64,000 bases of DNA. Source: an uncultured Muribaculaceae bacterium. Lineage in GTDB: Bacteria > Bacteroidota > Bacteroidia > Bacteroidales > Muribaculaceae. The notes under the pieces are model-generated. The model was not told the DNA's origin, did not search any database, and worked only from the letters and a program-made list of their open reading frames with translations. Shown here piece after piece: positions 35,669 through 44,640 of the stretch. Made by a program: the position numbers and the translations under genes. Every line of letters starts with the position of its first letter. The stretch's first letter is position 1. Where the stretch lies: assembly GCA_905233915.1 (NCBI GenBank), contig CAJOFM010000002.1, forward strand, positions 62,001 to 126,000. Reading direction: 5' to 3'.

Positions 35669-36424
35669 ATGAACCGAAACATCTTGCGTCTGCTGCCACT
35701 GCTGTTGCTCTTGGGTTTAGCCCTGGCAAGTATCACGTCGTGTGGCGGCGGCAAAGGCCAAGAACAAGATACCACGGCATGGGACTACAAGGCTCCGCCT
35801 GCCATGCCCATCAACCGCAGCATCACTGGTGACAGCATGGGCTTTATTGCCAATGCCGAGATTCATCGTCTGCCCTCCTATATCGAGCAACGCCCGCTCA
35901 AAGAAATCTTCAACGACAGCAACTACCTGCAACTCGAGGCCGCTGAGAAAAACGGCTTTATACCTGTCAGGAGCCTGCGAGACGCCTACAACATCGACAG
36001 GCCGCTGATCAGGATATTCTCCTGCGACGCCTACATGCTCGACGACCTGAGTGCATCGGTGCCCTACCTGGTGCCCAAGGCGGCGCAACTGCTCAAGGAG
36101 ATCGGTTACGCCTTCCAGGACAGCATCCGCAAGCGCGGCGGCAAGGACTACCGCATCAAGGTGACGAGCGTGACGCGCACCAACTACAGCGTGGCAAAAC
36201 TCATGCGCCGCAACCGTGCCGCGACCGAGAACTCCTGCCACCAGTACGGCACGACGTTCGACATCAGTTGGGTGCGCTTCGACTGCATGGACCCCACCAT
36301 GGTCGTGTCGCTCGAGGACCTGAAGAACATCCTTGCCGAGGTCGTGCAGGACTTCAGGCGGCAAGGGCGCTGCTACGCCATCTTTGAACGGTGGTCGGGC
36401 TGCCTGCACATCACTGTGAGATAA
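35669..36424 (+). CDS. DUF5715 family lipoprotein (M15 peptidase-like fold suspected)
   Basis: A 251-residue protein with a lipoprotein-type signal (ASITSC, Cys25, followed by GGGK). The body matches DUF5715: SYIEQRPLKEIFNDSNYLQL, RSLRDAYNIDRPLIRI, VTSVTRTNYSVAKLMRRN. The segment NSCHQYGTTFDISW, with a late CLHITV, places His, Asp and His as in the zinc site of M15 D-Ala-D-Ala carboxypeptidases (HxxGxxxD ... H). A cell-wall peptidase-like role is therefore plausible but not shown. It heads a plus-strand run with a HAD hydrolase (41-bp gap) and aroB. Confidence 0.8.
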   Translation: MNRNILRLLPLLLLLGLALASITSCGGGKGQEQDTTAWDYKAPPAMPINRSITGDSMGFIANAEIHRLPSYIEQRPLKEIFNDSNYLQLEAAEKNGFIPVRSLRDAYNIDRPLIRIFSCDAYMLDDLSASVPYLVPKAAQLLKEIGYAFQDSIRKRGGKDYRIKVTSVTRTNYSVAKLMRRNRAATENSCHQYGTTFDISWVRFDCMDPTMVVSLEDLKNILAEVVQDFRRQGRCYAIFERWSGCLHITVR

Positions 36425-36465
36425 CAACTAAAGCATTATAATTAACAATAATCACCAAAAAACCA

Positions 36466-37206
36466 ATGACCTTACAACAATCCATAGCCGACTACCTGAA
36501 ATATACAGGTCACAAAGGCTTTGACATCCACGCCGCACTCATCGACTGCGACGGCGTACTCTACGACTCAATGAAGCTTCACACCCAAGCCTGGGTGAAG
36601 CTCATGAAGAAAAACGGCATCAAGTGCACCCGCGACGAGTTCTATGAGCTCGAGGGCATGACCGGAAGCGAAATCATCAAGGCTAAATTCAAGAGTGGTG
36701 CCGGCAAGAACATCACCGACGATGAGGCCCGCGCCCTGTATGGCGTGAAGACGCGCTACTTCCGCGAACTGGGCGAGGCTCCCGTGATGCCTGGCGCCGT
36801 GCGTGTGCTCGAGACGCTCAAGGAGGCAGGAGTGGAGTGTGTGCTGGTGACCGGCTCGCAACAGGACACCATCCTGCAACGCATCGAGAACGACTTCCCC
36901 GGCCTCTTCGGCGAAGTCAAGGTGACAGGGCACGATGTGCGTAAGGGCAAGCCCAACCCTGAGCCTTACCTCAAGGCAATGAACAAAGCCGACAAGAAGT
37001 CCAACCAATGCATCGTCATCGAGAACGCGCCCCTGGGCGTGCAAGCCGCTCATGCCGCCGGTTGCTTCACCATCGGTGTCACCACGGGCCCGATTCCCGA
37101 GAAGGACCTGTTGAAGGCTGGAGCCGACATCGTCTATAAGAACATGGACGAGCTGGCCGCTGCCCTGCCCTCGCTGCTCGTGGCACTGACGCTCATCAAG
37201 GCATAA
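36466..37206 (+). CDS. HAD superfamily hydrolase (beta-phosphoglucomutase/phosphatase type)
   Basis: A 246-residue cytoplasmic protein. HAD motif I is DCDGVLYDS (nucleophile and acid Asp), motif II is LVTGSQQ, motif III Lys lies in RKGKPNPEPY and motif IV is VIENAPLGVQAAHAAG. The helical cap inserted after motif I (about residues 45-110) places it in subfamily IA with PGM-B and phosphoglycolate phosphatases. The IENAP variant is typical of sugar-phosphate-acting members. Substrate not determinable. A terminator with a T8 tract follows. Confidence 0.9.
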   Translation: MTLQQSIADYLKYTGHKGFDIHAALIDCDGVLYDSMKLHTQAWVKLMKKNGIKCTRDEFYELEGMTGSEIIKAKFKSGAGKNITDDEARALYGVKTRYFRELGEAPVMPGAVRVLETLKEAGVECVLVTGSQQDTILQRIENDFPGLFGEVKVTGHDVRKGKPNPEPYLKAMNKADKKSNQCIVIENAPLGVQAAHAAGCFTIGVTTGPIPEKDLLKAGADIVYKNMDELAAALPSLLVALTLIKA

Positions 37207-37217
37207 ATTTCTAACTG

Positions 37218-37253
37218 CGGATTGCTCGATATCGAGTAATCCGTGTTTTTTTT
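37218..37253 (+). terminator. Rho-independent terminator after the HAD gene
   Basis: CGGATTGCTCGAT pairs with ATCGAGTAATCCG (37218-37243), with one G-T pair, then GTGT and a T8 tract. The near-palindrome has the same GATATC centre as the palindrome at 35049. It ends just before the aroB start at 37259. Confidence 0.8.
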
Positions 37254-37258
37254 CAAGC

Positions 37259-38296
37259 ATGGCACAGAACCTCATTTTCACTAACGACGTCGAGAGCGCC
37301 ATCCAGCGGTTAACGGCAAGCGGTGACCACAACCTCACGGTGTGGATTGCCGACGTCAACACCGCCCGGCTGCTGCCTGCCCCACCCCAGCACCTCATCA
37401 CCATCCCCGATGGTGACGAGAACAAGACGCTGGCGACCGTTACCCATGTGTGGGACGAGATGGAGCGCATGGGAGCCTCCCGCCACTCGCTGGCCATCAA
37501 CCTGGGCGGAGGCATGGTGACCGATCTGGGCGGTTGGGCCGCAGCGACGTTCAAGCGCGGTGTGAGGTTCATCAACGTGCCCACTACCCTGCTCGGTGCT
37601 GTCGATGCCGCCGTCGGTGGCAAGACGGGCATCAACTACAACGGGCTGAAAAACGAGATTGGCGCCTTTGCCCCAGCCAGCGATGTCATCATCTCGACAC
37701 GCTTCTTCGACACGCTGCCCATTGAGGAAATGAAATCGGGGTTTGCCGAGGTCATCAAGCACGCCATGCTGAGCGACCGCGCCGAGGTCATGCGCCTGCT
37801 GGACCATGACTTTTCTGCACCTATCCACCACGATGACCTGCTGGAGCGGCTGAAACACTCCGTCAGCGTCAAGACCGACATCGTTGCCCGTGATCCTGAA
37901 GAAAAAGGCGAGCGCAAAGCGCTCAACCTGGGACACACGGTGGGACACGCCATGGAAAGCCTGGCGATGCAACGCGGCAAGCCTGTGCCCCATGGCTATG
38001 CCGTCGCATGGGGCCTTGTCACCGAGGCGACGCTCTCCCACATGCGGCTGGGCTTCCCCAGCGAGGATGTCCACAAGCTGGGCAACTTCGTGCGCGACAA
38101 CTATCGCGATTTCCCGTTCACCTGCGACGACTATGAAGACCTGTTAGACCTGATGCGCCATGACAAGAAGAGCCGCAATGGTGAAATCACCTGCACATTG
38201 CTCTCCGCCATAGGCGACTACCGCATTGACCAGGCTGTCTCTGCCGACGACGTCACCGCCGCGCTCGACATCCTGCGCGACCACCTCGGGCTATAA
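37259..38296 (+). CDS. aroB: 3-dehydroquinate synthase
   Basis: A 345-residue cytoplasmic NAD+- and Zn-dependent enzyme, second step of the shikimate pathway (DAHP to 3-dehydroquinate). Family motifs are GGGMVTDLGGWAAATFKRG, INVPTTLLGAVDAAVGGKTG, EMKSGFAEVIKHAML (metal-binding Glu) and NLGHTVGHAMES (zinc His). Length is usual. It lies just 5 bp downstream of the HAD gene's terminator T-tract, so it may depend on readthrough or on a promoter within the HAD gene. It is convergent with the large S8 protease. Confidence 0.95.
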   Translation: MAQNLIFTNDVESAIQRLTASGDHNLTVWIADVNTARLLPAPPQHLITIPDGDENKTLATVTHVWDEMERMGASRHSLAINLGGGMVTDLGGWAAATFKRGVRFINVPTTLLGAVDAAVGGKTGINYNGLKNEIGAFAPASDVIISTRFFDTLPIEEMKSGFAEVIKHAMLSDRAEVMRLLDHDFSAPIHHDDLLERLKHSVSVKTDIVARDPEEKGERKALNLGHTVGHAMESLAMQRGKPVPHGYAVAWGLVTEATLSHMRLGFPSEDVHKLGNFVRDNYRDFPFTCDDYEDLLDLMRHDKKSRNGEITCTLLSAIGDYRIDQAVSADDVTAALDILRDHLGL

Positions 38297-38316
38297 GACT
38301 GATGACATAGAAATAA

Positions 38317-38350
38317 AACAAGGTTGGCAGCTTGCGTTGCCAGCCTTGTT
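38317..38350. terminator. Hairpin downstream of aroB
   Basis: AACAAGGTTGGCA (38317-38329) pairs with TGCCAGCCTTGTT (38338-38350), one G-T pair, with an 8-nt loop, then GTTTAAT. It lies 21 bp past the aroB stop. Confidence 0.7.
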
Positions 38351-38363
38351 GTTTAATGGCCAA

Positions 38364-38394
38364 CAGGATGCGAGTGACAATCACTCGCATCCTG
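38364..38394. terminator. Hairpin between the convergent aroB and S8 protease genes
   Basis: CAGGATGCGAGTGA (38364-38377) and its exact complement (38381-38394) form a 14-bp stem with a 3-nt loop, 9 bp past the S8 protease stop. The U-tract is weak on both strands. Confidence 0.65.
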
Positions 38395-38402
38395 GAGTTT
38401 CA

Positions 38403-41400
38403 TCATTTCAAGACCTTTGTCGTTGAGGTCGAGCCATCGCTGTATCGAGTGACGACGATATTGACGCCCTCGAACGGCTGATCAGACATCTGGCCCAGAG
38501 AATTCACATAGGTTACACCAACAACCTCACGGCCGCCCATGATCTCAAAGATAGCGGTGGGCAGGTCAAAGGCGCCGTCGGTGCCTTCCTCGGCAATGCG
38601 GTACTTGGCCTCGCCAGAACGCAATGTCGTGGGAGCATTCACATTCTCATAGTAAGCACGAACGACAATCTTCAAATCGGCATTGAGGCTCGGTGCCGCA
38701 AAGGCGTTATCGAGCTTGGTGTTCCAATCGGTCTTGCTGTCCCAATCCTCACCGATGATGATGGTATGGGCATCGGTCTGTTCAGCGGGAACGATATACT
38801 CGCCCAGCGGATGCGGCAACGTGAACTTAGTGGTGGCTGTGATAACATTCTCCACACGGTCAAAGTCCCAAGCGTCGCCGCTGGTGAGCCATGCTCGGAA
38901 CATGTATGGCCTGCGCACTTGAGGATCAAAGTCACTGGACTCAATGGTGATTACAGGCGTATAAACGCAATAATCCTTACCATCCATCTCCCAATGGCCG
39001 CCCCAACGCTGGTCGCTCTTAGAGCCACTGATGGTTACCCAAAGCGTGACACGATCGGCAGTGTTGCTCCTCATGGGTGCACCATAGGTGTTGCCCTGGG
39101 TGATCACACCGTTGGCCACGGTAACGGGCACATAATAGGAAACGACATTGCCTGCAGGATCATTATCCTTGAGCGTCAGCCACATCTCATCGGCACCATC
39201 AGGCATGGCCACGGCATCGCCCTGGCTGCTATAGTCACTGTTTTGCGGCATGAAGGTGTTGCCCTCATGCTGTGCAAGAGCCACAACGGTCCAAGAGCCA
39301 CTGTCGCCTATCTTGCGGTCAAGGTCATAGCGTGTGATTGCCTCATCACCCTTGACAAGGATGTCGAAGGCCTGGCTTCCGTCGCTGGCAACCAACTGAC
39401 GATTCACATCACCGACAATCTGGTCTTCGGTATAGACGTTACCATCGGCAACGATCTGCAAGTCGCTGTGATATACCTTAACGGTCACCATGTCACTGGC
39501 CAGGACGCCCGTCTTGAGCTCATGAATCATGAACTGGTTATTCTTGGAGTCGATGATAATCCGGTAAGACTTGTTGGGCTCCATGAAGATGGTGTGCAGG
39601 TTGGCCACAGTGTCGAGCGGACACATCAGGTCGCGGTTGTCCATCATATCGGTGTGCAAGCCCCAGTTGCCGTTGCTCACAGGACCGAAACGCCAATTGC
39701 CCAAAGCGTCAAAATTGGGTGCATTGAGCGACTTGGTGAAGAAGATCCAACTCCTGTTCTCACCGCCGGCCTGAGCGGTCACAGTTGCGGTATAGACACC
39801 ATCATTATCACGGGTCATGGCAACACCGTTGCAGTGGCCGTCGCTGGTTGTCCAGCCAATGTTGTTCACATCGCCCACAATGTAAATCGGGCCAGTGTAC
39901 AGGTAATCGGCATTAACGCTTGCCGTCAACCCATCGGCAGCACTGGTGACGCTGGCAGCGCCCACCTGATGCAAGGCATAACCGTTGTAGGTCACATCCA
40001 ACTTGGTATCGTCATCATACAGATTGGCACTCCAGTGATTGGAGGCGGCAACAGTAAGATCACCGGTCAAGTAATCAGATACGACAGTCACCGTAGCACT
40101 GCGATCGGCATCGGTTTCATCCTCGATGGCCACCTCGGCGGGATCAAGCATCAACACCGGATCGGGGACAACGCCCTCGCCGACGATGGTCACCTTGGGC
40201 AGGAACTGAAGGGCAGAGCTATAATTATAACTTGAACTGCTCGTGTCATAAATGCCATTGGCATTCACCGAATGGGTCACGTCGGCATGAGAAACAAACG
40301 AGGTATTGGTGGATTGATTCTCGCCAAAGAAATAGGTAACCTCATTACCATAATTACCGACTTGAGTGACCTCAAAGTCCACAAGCAGGTTACCGCCCTC
40401 GTAGATGAACGGATTATTCGGGTCAAAGTTGATGGTCAGAATAGTTCCGCCAGCGGTTGCCGACAATCCAGCGGCCACTGTGGTCATATCCTCGGGAGCC
40501 AAGCGCACTATTGAGGCCAGGTCAGAGGGATAAGTGCTTTGAGTGGTCGTGCCGACCTTCACATTGTAGCTGCCTTCAGAGAAATAGAGATTGGGCGAAT
40601 AGAATTTCATCGACTTGAGTGCCGTACCCTGCAGCTCGGTCAATTCCTCGGCAGGATAAATCATCTGGTTAACCTGTCTCTCGTCATAATAGTAACCGAA
40701 AATAGGCAGGAAAGCATTTTGATCGGTTCCGTCAAAGATGGTGATTTCCTTAGTCAGCGATGCGGTGCCGTTGATGGTAATAATCACGTCCTCGGCGCCA
40801 GGGCTACTCAAGACGAGGGTAGCATTATGGGAGCCCACCGACTTCGGCGCATAGGTAATCACGAGTTCACCGCCCTGACCAAGGTTGGCGGGGTTGGCGG
40901 GGTTGATGGTGTACACGCCGTTAGGATCATTGAGCGTGGCGATAATGTCACCGGTCAAGTTGCGGCCATTAACTGTAACAGTCTTGGTGTAGGTTTCATT
41001 GGGCTTGCCCTCGAAGGTGACATCTGTTGGTCTGGCATAGATGACAGGATCGGTTGTTCCGGTCACGCCCAGGATATACTGAATACCGGCCAACGCATCG
41101 ATTTTACCGTTACCGAAATGTGTGGCATTGGGGCCAGTGGTCACCCAAGAGTCACGGATGGCAGTTTCCTGCATCACCTCCTTGATGTAGGAATTGGTGA
41201 TTTGCACATCAGCTTCTTTACAAGCCTGCATCCACAATGCCACGATACCTGCTGCCACAGGAGTGGACATCGAGGTACCCTGCATGGCACCGTAGGGATA
41301 GGTGGTACTTGCATTCACGCGGTCTCTGGAAGAATCACCATTAATATAACTATCATCACCAGTGTGGTAATGATTGACAGCTGCCACGGTTCTTGCGCCA

Positions 41401-43154
41401 GGAGCCGAAATCCAGGGATACATCTCGCCCAGAGGAGTCATGCCGGGCGTACCGTAACTCGAGAAGTTAGCGATATCCCCAACCGTGTATCCGTAGGCAT
41501 AGGTGGTTCCGGTATAGTCAGTAATCCTGTTCTTGGTTGTATAGGCACCAATGGGAATCACAGTGCGAATGGTGGCATTATCACCCATACCGCCATCATC
41601 GGTGCCGTTGGTCCAATTGTAACCCGGGGTGTTTACAAAGGCTGTGAAATAACCGTAATTGCCGCCCCAGATGTCAATGATCGCTTCTCCATTAGAGGGA
41701 TATAATTCAATGGCCAACGAATAGTTGTGATTTGAGCTCGTGGATTGCAGACCCGTGGTATAAAGCATTATTTGGGTTTTGTTAGAAGAAACATAATCCC
41801 TATACACGCGCAAAGTTCCACTATAATAAGCGCTAATGCCCGAAACTGTCACGCTACTGCCGGAACTGGGGTTGGCATTGAATGTTGTCAATATGTTTCC
41901 AGTGCTGGTATCCACGACGTAGATTCTGCATCCCATGCTGTTGACGTTGGTGGAACGGCACCAGGCGCTAGCAAAATAGCCTGAATAATAGTCTCCACCT
42001 TGTCCAAAATAGCGTAAAATCGTGCGCAACGGATTGTTACTGGAAGCGGTTCCCGTCACATGGCAGCCACCACCTTCGGTAGCCGGAGCACTAGCCGATG
42101 TGTTACCTGCCGAGAACAAGCAGATGCGGTCAGGGTGGCTATCGCCAAAATACTGATTTACAATATTGGCAGTGCTACCTGTACCATCATGAGGACTCAA
42201 GTGGGAGCCCCAACTGTTGGAAATCACCACTGGCTTATTTACCGAGCTGGCATATTGGATGATTTTTTGGAATGCGTTAGCAATATAAGTGCTGTTCAAT
42301 CCATTGATGGCCGCCAGATACAAGTCGGCACCAGGAGCCATACCGCCATAGGTGGCATTGGCATGGTCATCGGTCACGGTAACCGACGACCCGTCGATAA
42401 TCACACTCGAGCCGCCCGCAGCCGAACTGGTATGGGTACCATGGTCCTCACTGCTGTCATCGGTGGTGGGCGAACTGGTACCTATTGTGGAGTACTCGTT
42501 GGCCGAACTACCGTTATAAACATAGGCACGCTTAATGCGCGAATTACCGTTTTTATCTTTGAAAGCGATGTGCTGGAGATCAATACCCGTATCAATGATA
42601 CCAACGATCACTCCAGAGCCGTCATATTTCTTATCCAGCCCAGCCGCATAAGCGTCAGCCGAGAGGTTGAGAACATCATCAACATTTGTCGCTTCACGAG
42701 CCTTATCGGTGTGAGGGAACATTGGCGTTGCCACTTCAATTCTGGTCACCACTTCAAGGTCGGCCACCTTGGTGAGTTTGTCAATGGGGATAAGCGCCGT
42801 GAGCAGTCCGTCATCAAACGTGCACTGAACAATCACGCCTTCTTCCTCAAGAGAAGCGATTCCAGAATCGTCACTAATGCGTATAAAGGCTGACATGTAA
42901 ACCTTGCCGTCGATAGTGTCGGGCTTAGAAAATGGACGTTCGAACTTATCCAACGACCTGCGAGCAGGATCTGAAGATGCGAACTTTGTGTCAGGCACCT
43001 CGTCGAAGTTGGCCCTTCCCTCCAGCTGGTCGATGAACATCTGTGTGGGAATCGACAATTTCTCGATATTCCGAATTTGGCTCCATGCCATCATCGTGAT
43101 GGCCATGAAACCCAGCACCAGGGCAAAGCGTAATTTAGTAACTATGGTTTTCAT
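38403..43154 (-). CDS. Large secreted subtilisin-like protease (S8)
   Basis: ATG 43154 gives a 1583-residue protein with a clean signal peptide (MKTIVTKLRFALVLGFMAIT); ATG 43175 is possible and would overlap the upstream stop (ATGA). A propeptide of about 140 residues precedes the S8 domain. The catalytic triad is visible as IIDTGIDLQH (Asp), EDHGTHTSSAAGG (His) and GTSMSTPVAAGIVAL (Ser). The His and Ser are over 350 residues apart, so there is a large insert (PA-like). About 850 residues of Ig-like and jelly-roll modules follow. The end, VTYVNSLGQMSD then GVNIVVTRYSDG and TTKVLK, resembles a type IX secretion C-terminal signal. Expected at the surface or released. Confidence 0.88.
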   Translation of the reverse strand: MKTIVTKLRFALVLGFMAITMMAWSQIRNIEKLSIPTQMFIDQLEGRANFDEVPDTKFASSDPARRSLDKFERPFSKPDTIDGKVYMSAFIRISDDSGIASLEEEGVIVQCTFDDGLLTALIPIDKLTKVADLEVVTRIEVATPMFPHTDKAREATNVDDVLNLSADAYAAGLDKKYDGSGVIVGIIDTGIDLQHIAFKDKNGNSRIKRAYVYNGSSANEYSTIGTSSPTTDDSSEDHGTHTSSAAGGSSVIIDGSSVTVTDDHANATYGGMAPGADLYLAAINGLNSTYIANAFQKIIQYASSVNKPVVISNSWGSHLSPHDGTGSTANIVNQYFGDSHPDRICLFSAGNTSASAPATEGGGCHVTGTASSNNPLRTILRYFGQGGDYYSGYFASAWCRSTNVNSMGCRIYVVDTSTGNILTTFNANPSSGSSVTVSGISAYYSGTLRVYRDYVSSNKTQIMLYTTGLQSTSSNHNYSLAIELYPSNGEAIIDIWGGNYGYFTAFVNTPGYNWTNGTDDGGMGDNATIRTVIPIGAYTTKNRITDYTGTTYAYGYTVGDIANFSSYGTPGMTPLGEMYPWISAPGARTVAAVNHYHTGDDSYINGDSSRDRVNASTTYPYGAMQGTSMSTPVAAGIVALWMQACKEADVQITNSYIKEVMQETAIRDSWVTTGPNATHFGNGKIDALAGIQYILGVTGTTDPVIYARPTDVTFEGKPNETYTKTVTVNGRNLTGDIIATLNDPNGVYTINPANPANLGQGGELVITYAPKSVGSHNATLVLSSPGAEDVIITINGTASLTKEITIFDGTDQNAFLPIFGYYYDERQVNQMIYPAEELTELQGTALKSMKFYSPNLYFSEGSYNVKVGTTTQSTYPSDLASIVRLAPEDMTTVAAGLSATAGGTILTINFDPNNPFIYEGGNLLVDFEVTQVGNYGNEVTYFFGENQSTNTSFVSHADVTHSVNANGIYDTSSSSYNYSSALQFLPKVTIVGEGVVPDPVLMLDPAEVAIEDETDADRSATVTVVSDYLTGDLTVAASNHWSANLYDDDTKLDVTYNGYALHQVGAASVTSAADGLTASVNADYLYTGPIYIVGDVNNIGWTTSDGHCNGVAMTRDNDGVYTATVTAQAGGENRSWIFFTKSLNAPNFDALGNWRFGPVSNGNWGLHTDMMDNRDLMCPLDTVANLHTIFMEPNKSYRIIIDSKNNQFMIHELKTGVLASDMVTVKVYHSDLQIVADGNVYTEDQIVGDVNRQLVASDGSQAFDILVKGDEAITRYDLDRKIGDSGSWTVVALAQHEGNTFMPQNSDYSSQGDAVAMPDGADEMWLTLKDNDPAGNVVSYYVPVTVANGVITQGNTYGAPMRSNTADRVTLWVTISGSKSDQRWGGHWEMDGKDYCVYTPVITIESSDFDPQVRRPYMFRAWLTSGDAWDFDRVENVITATTKFTLPHPLGEYIVPAEQTDAHTIIIGEDWDSKTDWNTKLDNAFAAPSLNADLKIVVRAYYENVNAPTTLRSGEAKYRIAEEGTDGAFDLPTAIFEIMGGREVVGVTYVNSLGQMSDQPFEGVNIVVTRYSDGSTSTTKVLK

Positions 43155-43171
43155 ACTTGAATGTTTGGTTA

Positions 43172-43735
43172 TCATTGAACATCATTATCTTTACCCGACC
43201 TGATTGCACTGACGTTGGTGTCGTAGGTCACATAGTAATTGTAATAGGCCGAATGGGTGTTGTCGGCAGTACCAGCCTCAAACACATCGTTCACATAATC
43301 GATGATGCCATAGAGGTCGATGGTATCAGTCATCGCATAGGTGCGGCTCTCATAATTGAGCACGCCGTAGCCACCCAAATCATTGTGATAGGTCAACGCC
43401 GGGATAACCGTCCTGGGACCATAACCGGAGGCTTGAAGGTTGAGCGTCGCAAATATCACTTCAGCGCCGCCGTCATCAACGCGGTGAAACAAGAAGAAGT
43501 TATCACCATCGTTAAGGTCGGCTGCAGTGAGGTTAATGTTCTGCAAACGCAACTTGTTGTTGTACACGTTCTTCTCGCCATCAGCAGTGTAGTTGCTAAT
43601 GTTGTCCACAAGCAACAGTCTGAAATACTCGCCATCACTGGACGTGGTGCCGGTCTGAGACTGAGCATTGAACACAAAGCATCCTGCTAAAACAAGCAAC
43701 GTAAACATCATGAGATGTTTGTGAAAAATGTCCAT
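43172..43735 (-). CDS. Small exported protein coupled to the S8 protease (unknown family)
   Basis: A 187-residue protein with a hydrophobic N-terminus (MMFTLLVLAGCFVFNAQSQ). It can be read as a lipoprotein signal (LAGC) or as a type I signal cut after NAQSQ. The body is beta-rich (DNISNYTADGEKNVYNNKL, TVIPALTYHNDLGGYGV), with no family I recognise. Its stop lies at 43172-43174, so its end and the upstream possible protease start (43175) form an ATGA. It has its own good promoter. A dedicated partner, inhibitor or chaperone of the protease is a guess from position only. Confidence 0.65.
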   Translation of the reverse strand: MDIFHKHLMMFTLLVLAGCFVFNAQSQTGTTSSDGEYFRLLLVDNISNYTADGEKNVYNNKLRLQNINLTAADLNDGDNFFLFHRVDDGGAEVIFATLNLQASGYGPRTVIPALTYHNDLGGYGVLNYESRTYAMTDTIDLYGIIDYVNDVFEAGTADNTHSAYYNYYVTYDTNVSAIRSGKDNDVQ

Positions 43736-43809
43736 AACTACAATAAAATATATGAATTAAACGATTAACGCATGAATTCCGGTTAAACATTGAAGTAAAA
43801 ACTTAGTCG

Positions 43810-43839
43810 CAAAGTTAATGCTTTTGTCTTTATAGCAAA
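43810..43839 (-). promoter_or_regulatory. Predicted Bacteroidota promoter for the small protein-S8 operon
   Basis: On the minus strand, TTTG (43839-43836), an 18-bp spacer and TAACTTTG (43817-43810), 75 bp upstream of ATG 43735. Confidence 0.6.
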
Positions 43840-43954
43840 CATTGTCATTAAGAAAAAAAACGGCGACTATTATTACATCAGCCAAATAGCCCCTCTTTTC
43901 AGTTAATCCTTTTCATGAAGCATGAGATAAAAAACGAAAAACTTCGGGTTTCAT

Positions 43955-43985
43955 TTTGTTCTGTCCTCGGCTTGAGTTAACTTTG
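43955..43985 (+). promoter_or_regulatory. Predicted Bacteroidota promoter for slyD
   Basis: TTTG (43955-43958), a 19-bp spacer and TAACTTTG (43978-43985), 39 bp upstream of ATG 44025. Confidence 0.75.
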
Positions 43986-44024
43986 CAACTTCAAACAATC
44001 ATCATTTATTTCAAATTCAATCAA

Positions 44025-44603
44025 ATGGAAAAAATTCAAGCAGGTAAATATGTAGAACTCGTGTATGAAATCTTTGTTGTCAATGGCGAGGAGCAGACGA
44101 GCGTGTTCAAGTTCAATGACGAGCATCCCGATGCATTTGTTTTCGGTGTGGACCTCTCGCTCATCGAGGGTTTCCAAAACCGCATCATGGGTCTGGAGCA
44201 GGGAGACAAATTTGACTTCACCCTGCAGCCCCACGAGGCGTTCGGCAATAAGGACCCCGAGCTGATCTATGAACTGGAGAAGGAAATCTTCCACGTCGAG
44301 GGCAAGTTTGACGACGAGAACATCCGTCCGGGCGCTTTTGTTCCCATGATGACCCAAGAAGGCATGCGCATCGAGGGCCAGGTGGTGAAAGTGACCGACG
44401 ACAAGGTGTTCATGGACTTCAACCACCAGCTCGCTGGCGAGACCGTGCGTTACGCCGGCTACGTGAAGCTCGTGCGCGACGCCACGCCCGAGGAGCTTCA
44501 GCCCCATCACCACGGCTGCGGCTGCGGTTGTGAAGAGTGTGGCGGCGGTGACTGCGGACACGACCACGGCGATGGCTGCGACTGCGGTTGCGGCGGCTGC
44601 TAA
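44025..44603 (+). CDS. slyD: FKBP-type peptidyl-prolyl isomerase, SlyD-like
   Basis: A 192-residue cytoplasmic protein. Start ATG 44025 is preferred to the upstream in-frame ATG 43956 because the latter lies inside the promoter. It has the SlyD arrangement: FKBP strands (GKYVELVYEIFVV, LIEGFQNRIMGLEQGDKFDF), an inserted IF chaperone flap (about 75-130), and a return to FKBP. The last 32 residues are a Cys/His-rich metal-binding tail (HHHGCGCGCEECGG...), able to bind nickel or zinc. It acts in folding and metal delivery. A GxxExxY unit bounded by inverted repeats follows 38 bp later. Confidence 0.9.
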   Translation: MEKIQAGKYVELVYEIFVVNGEEQTSVFKFNDEHPDAFVFGVDLSLIEGFQNRIMGLEQGDKFDFTLQPHEAFGNKDPELIYELEKEIFHVEGKFDDENIRPGAFVPMMTQEGMRIEGQVVKVTDDKVFMDFNHQLAGETVRYAGYVKLVRDATPEELQPHHHGCGCGCEECGGGDCGHDHGDGCDCGCGGC

Positions 44604-44640
44604 CTGCATTATTGTCGGCTCTTCTGTCGGCGAATTTTTT

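Noticed and set aside
38766-40235. A 489-codon open frame opposite the S8 protease gene
   Set aside because: Same reason: antisense shadow, His/Ile/Gly-rich, no start context and no family resemblance.
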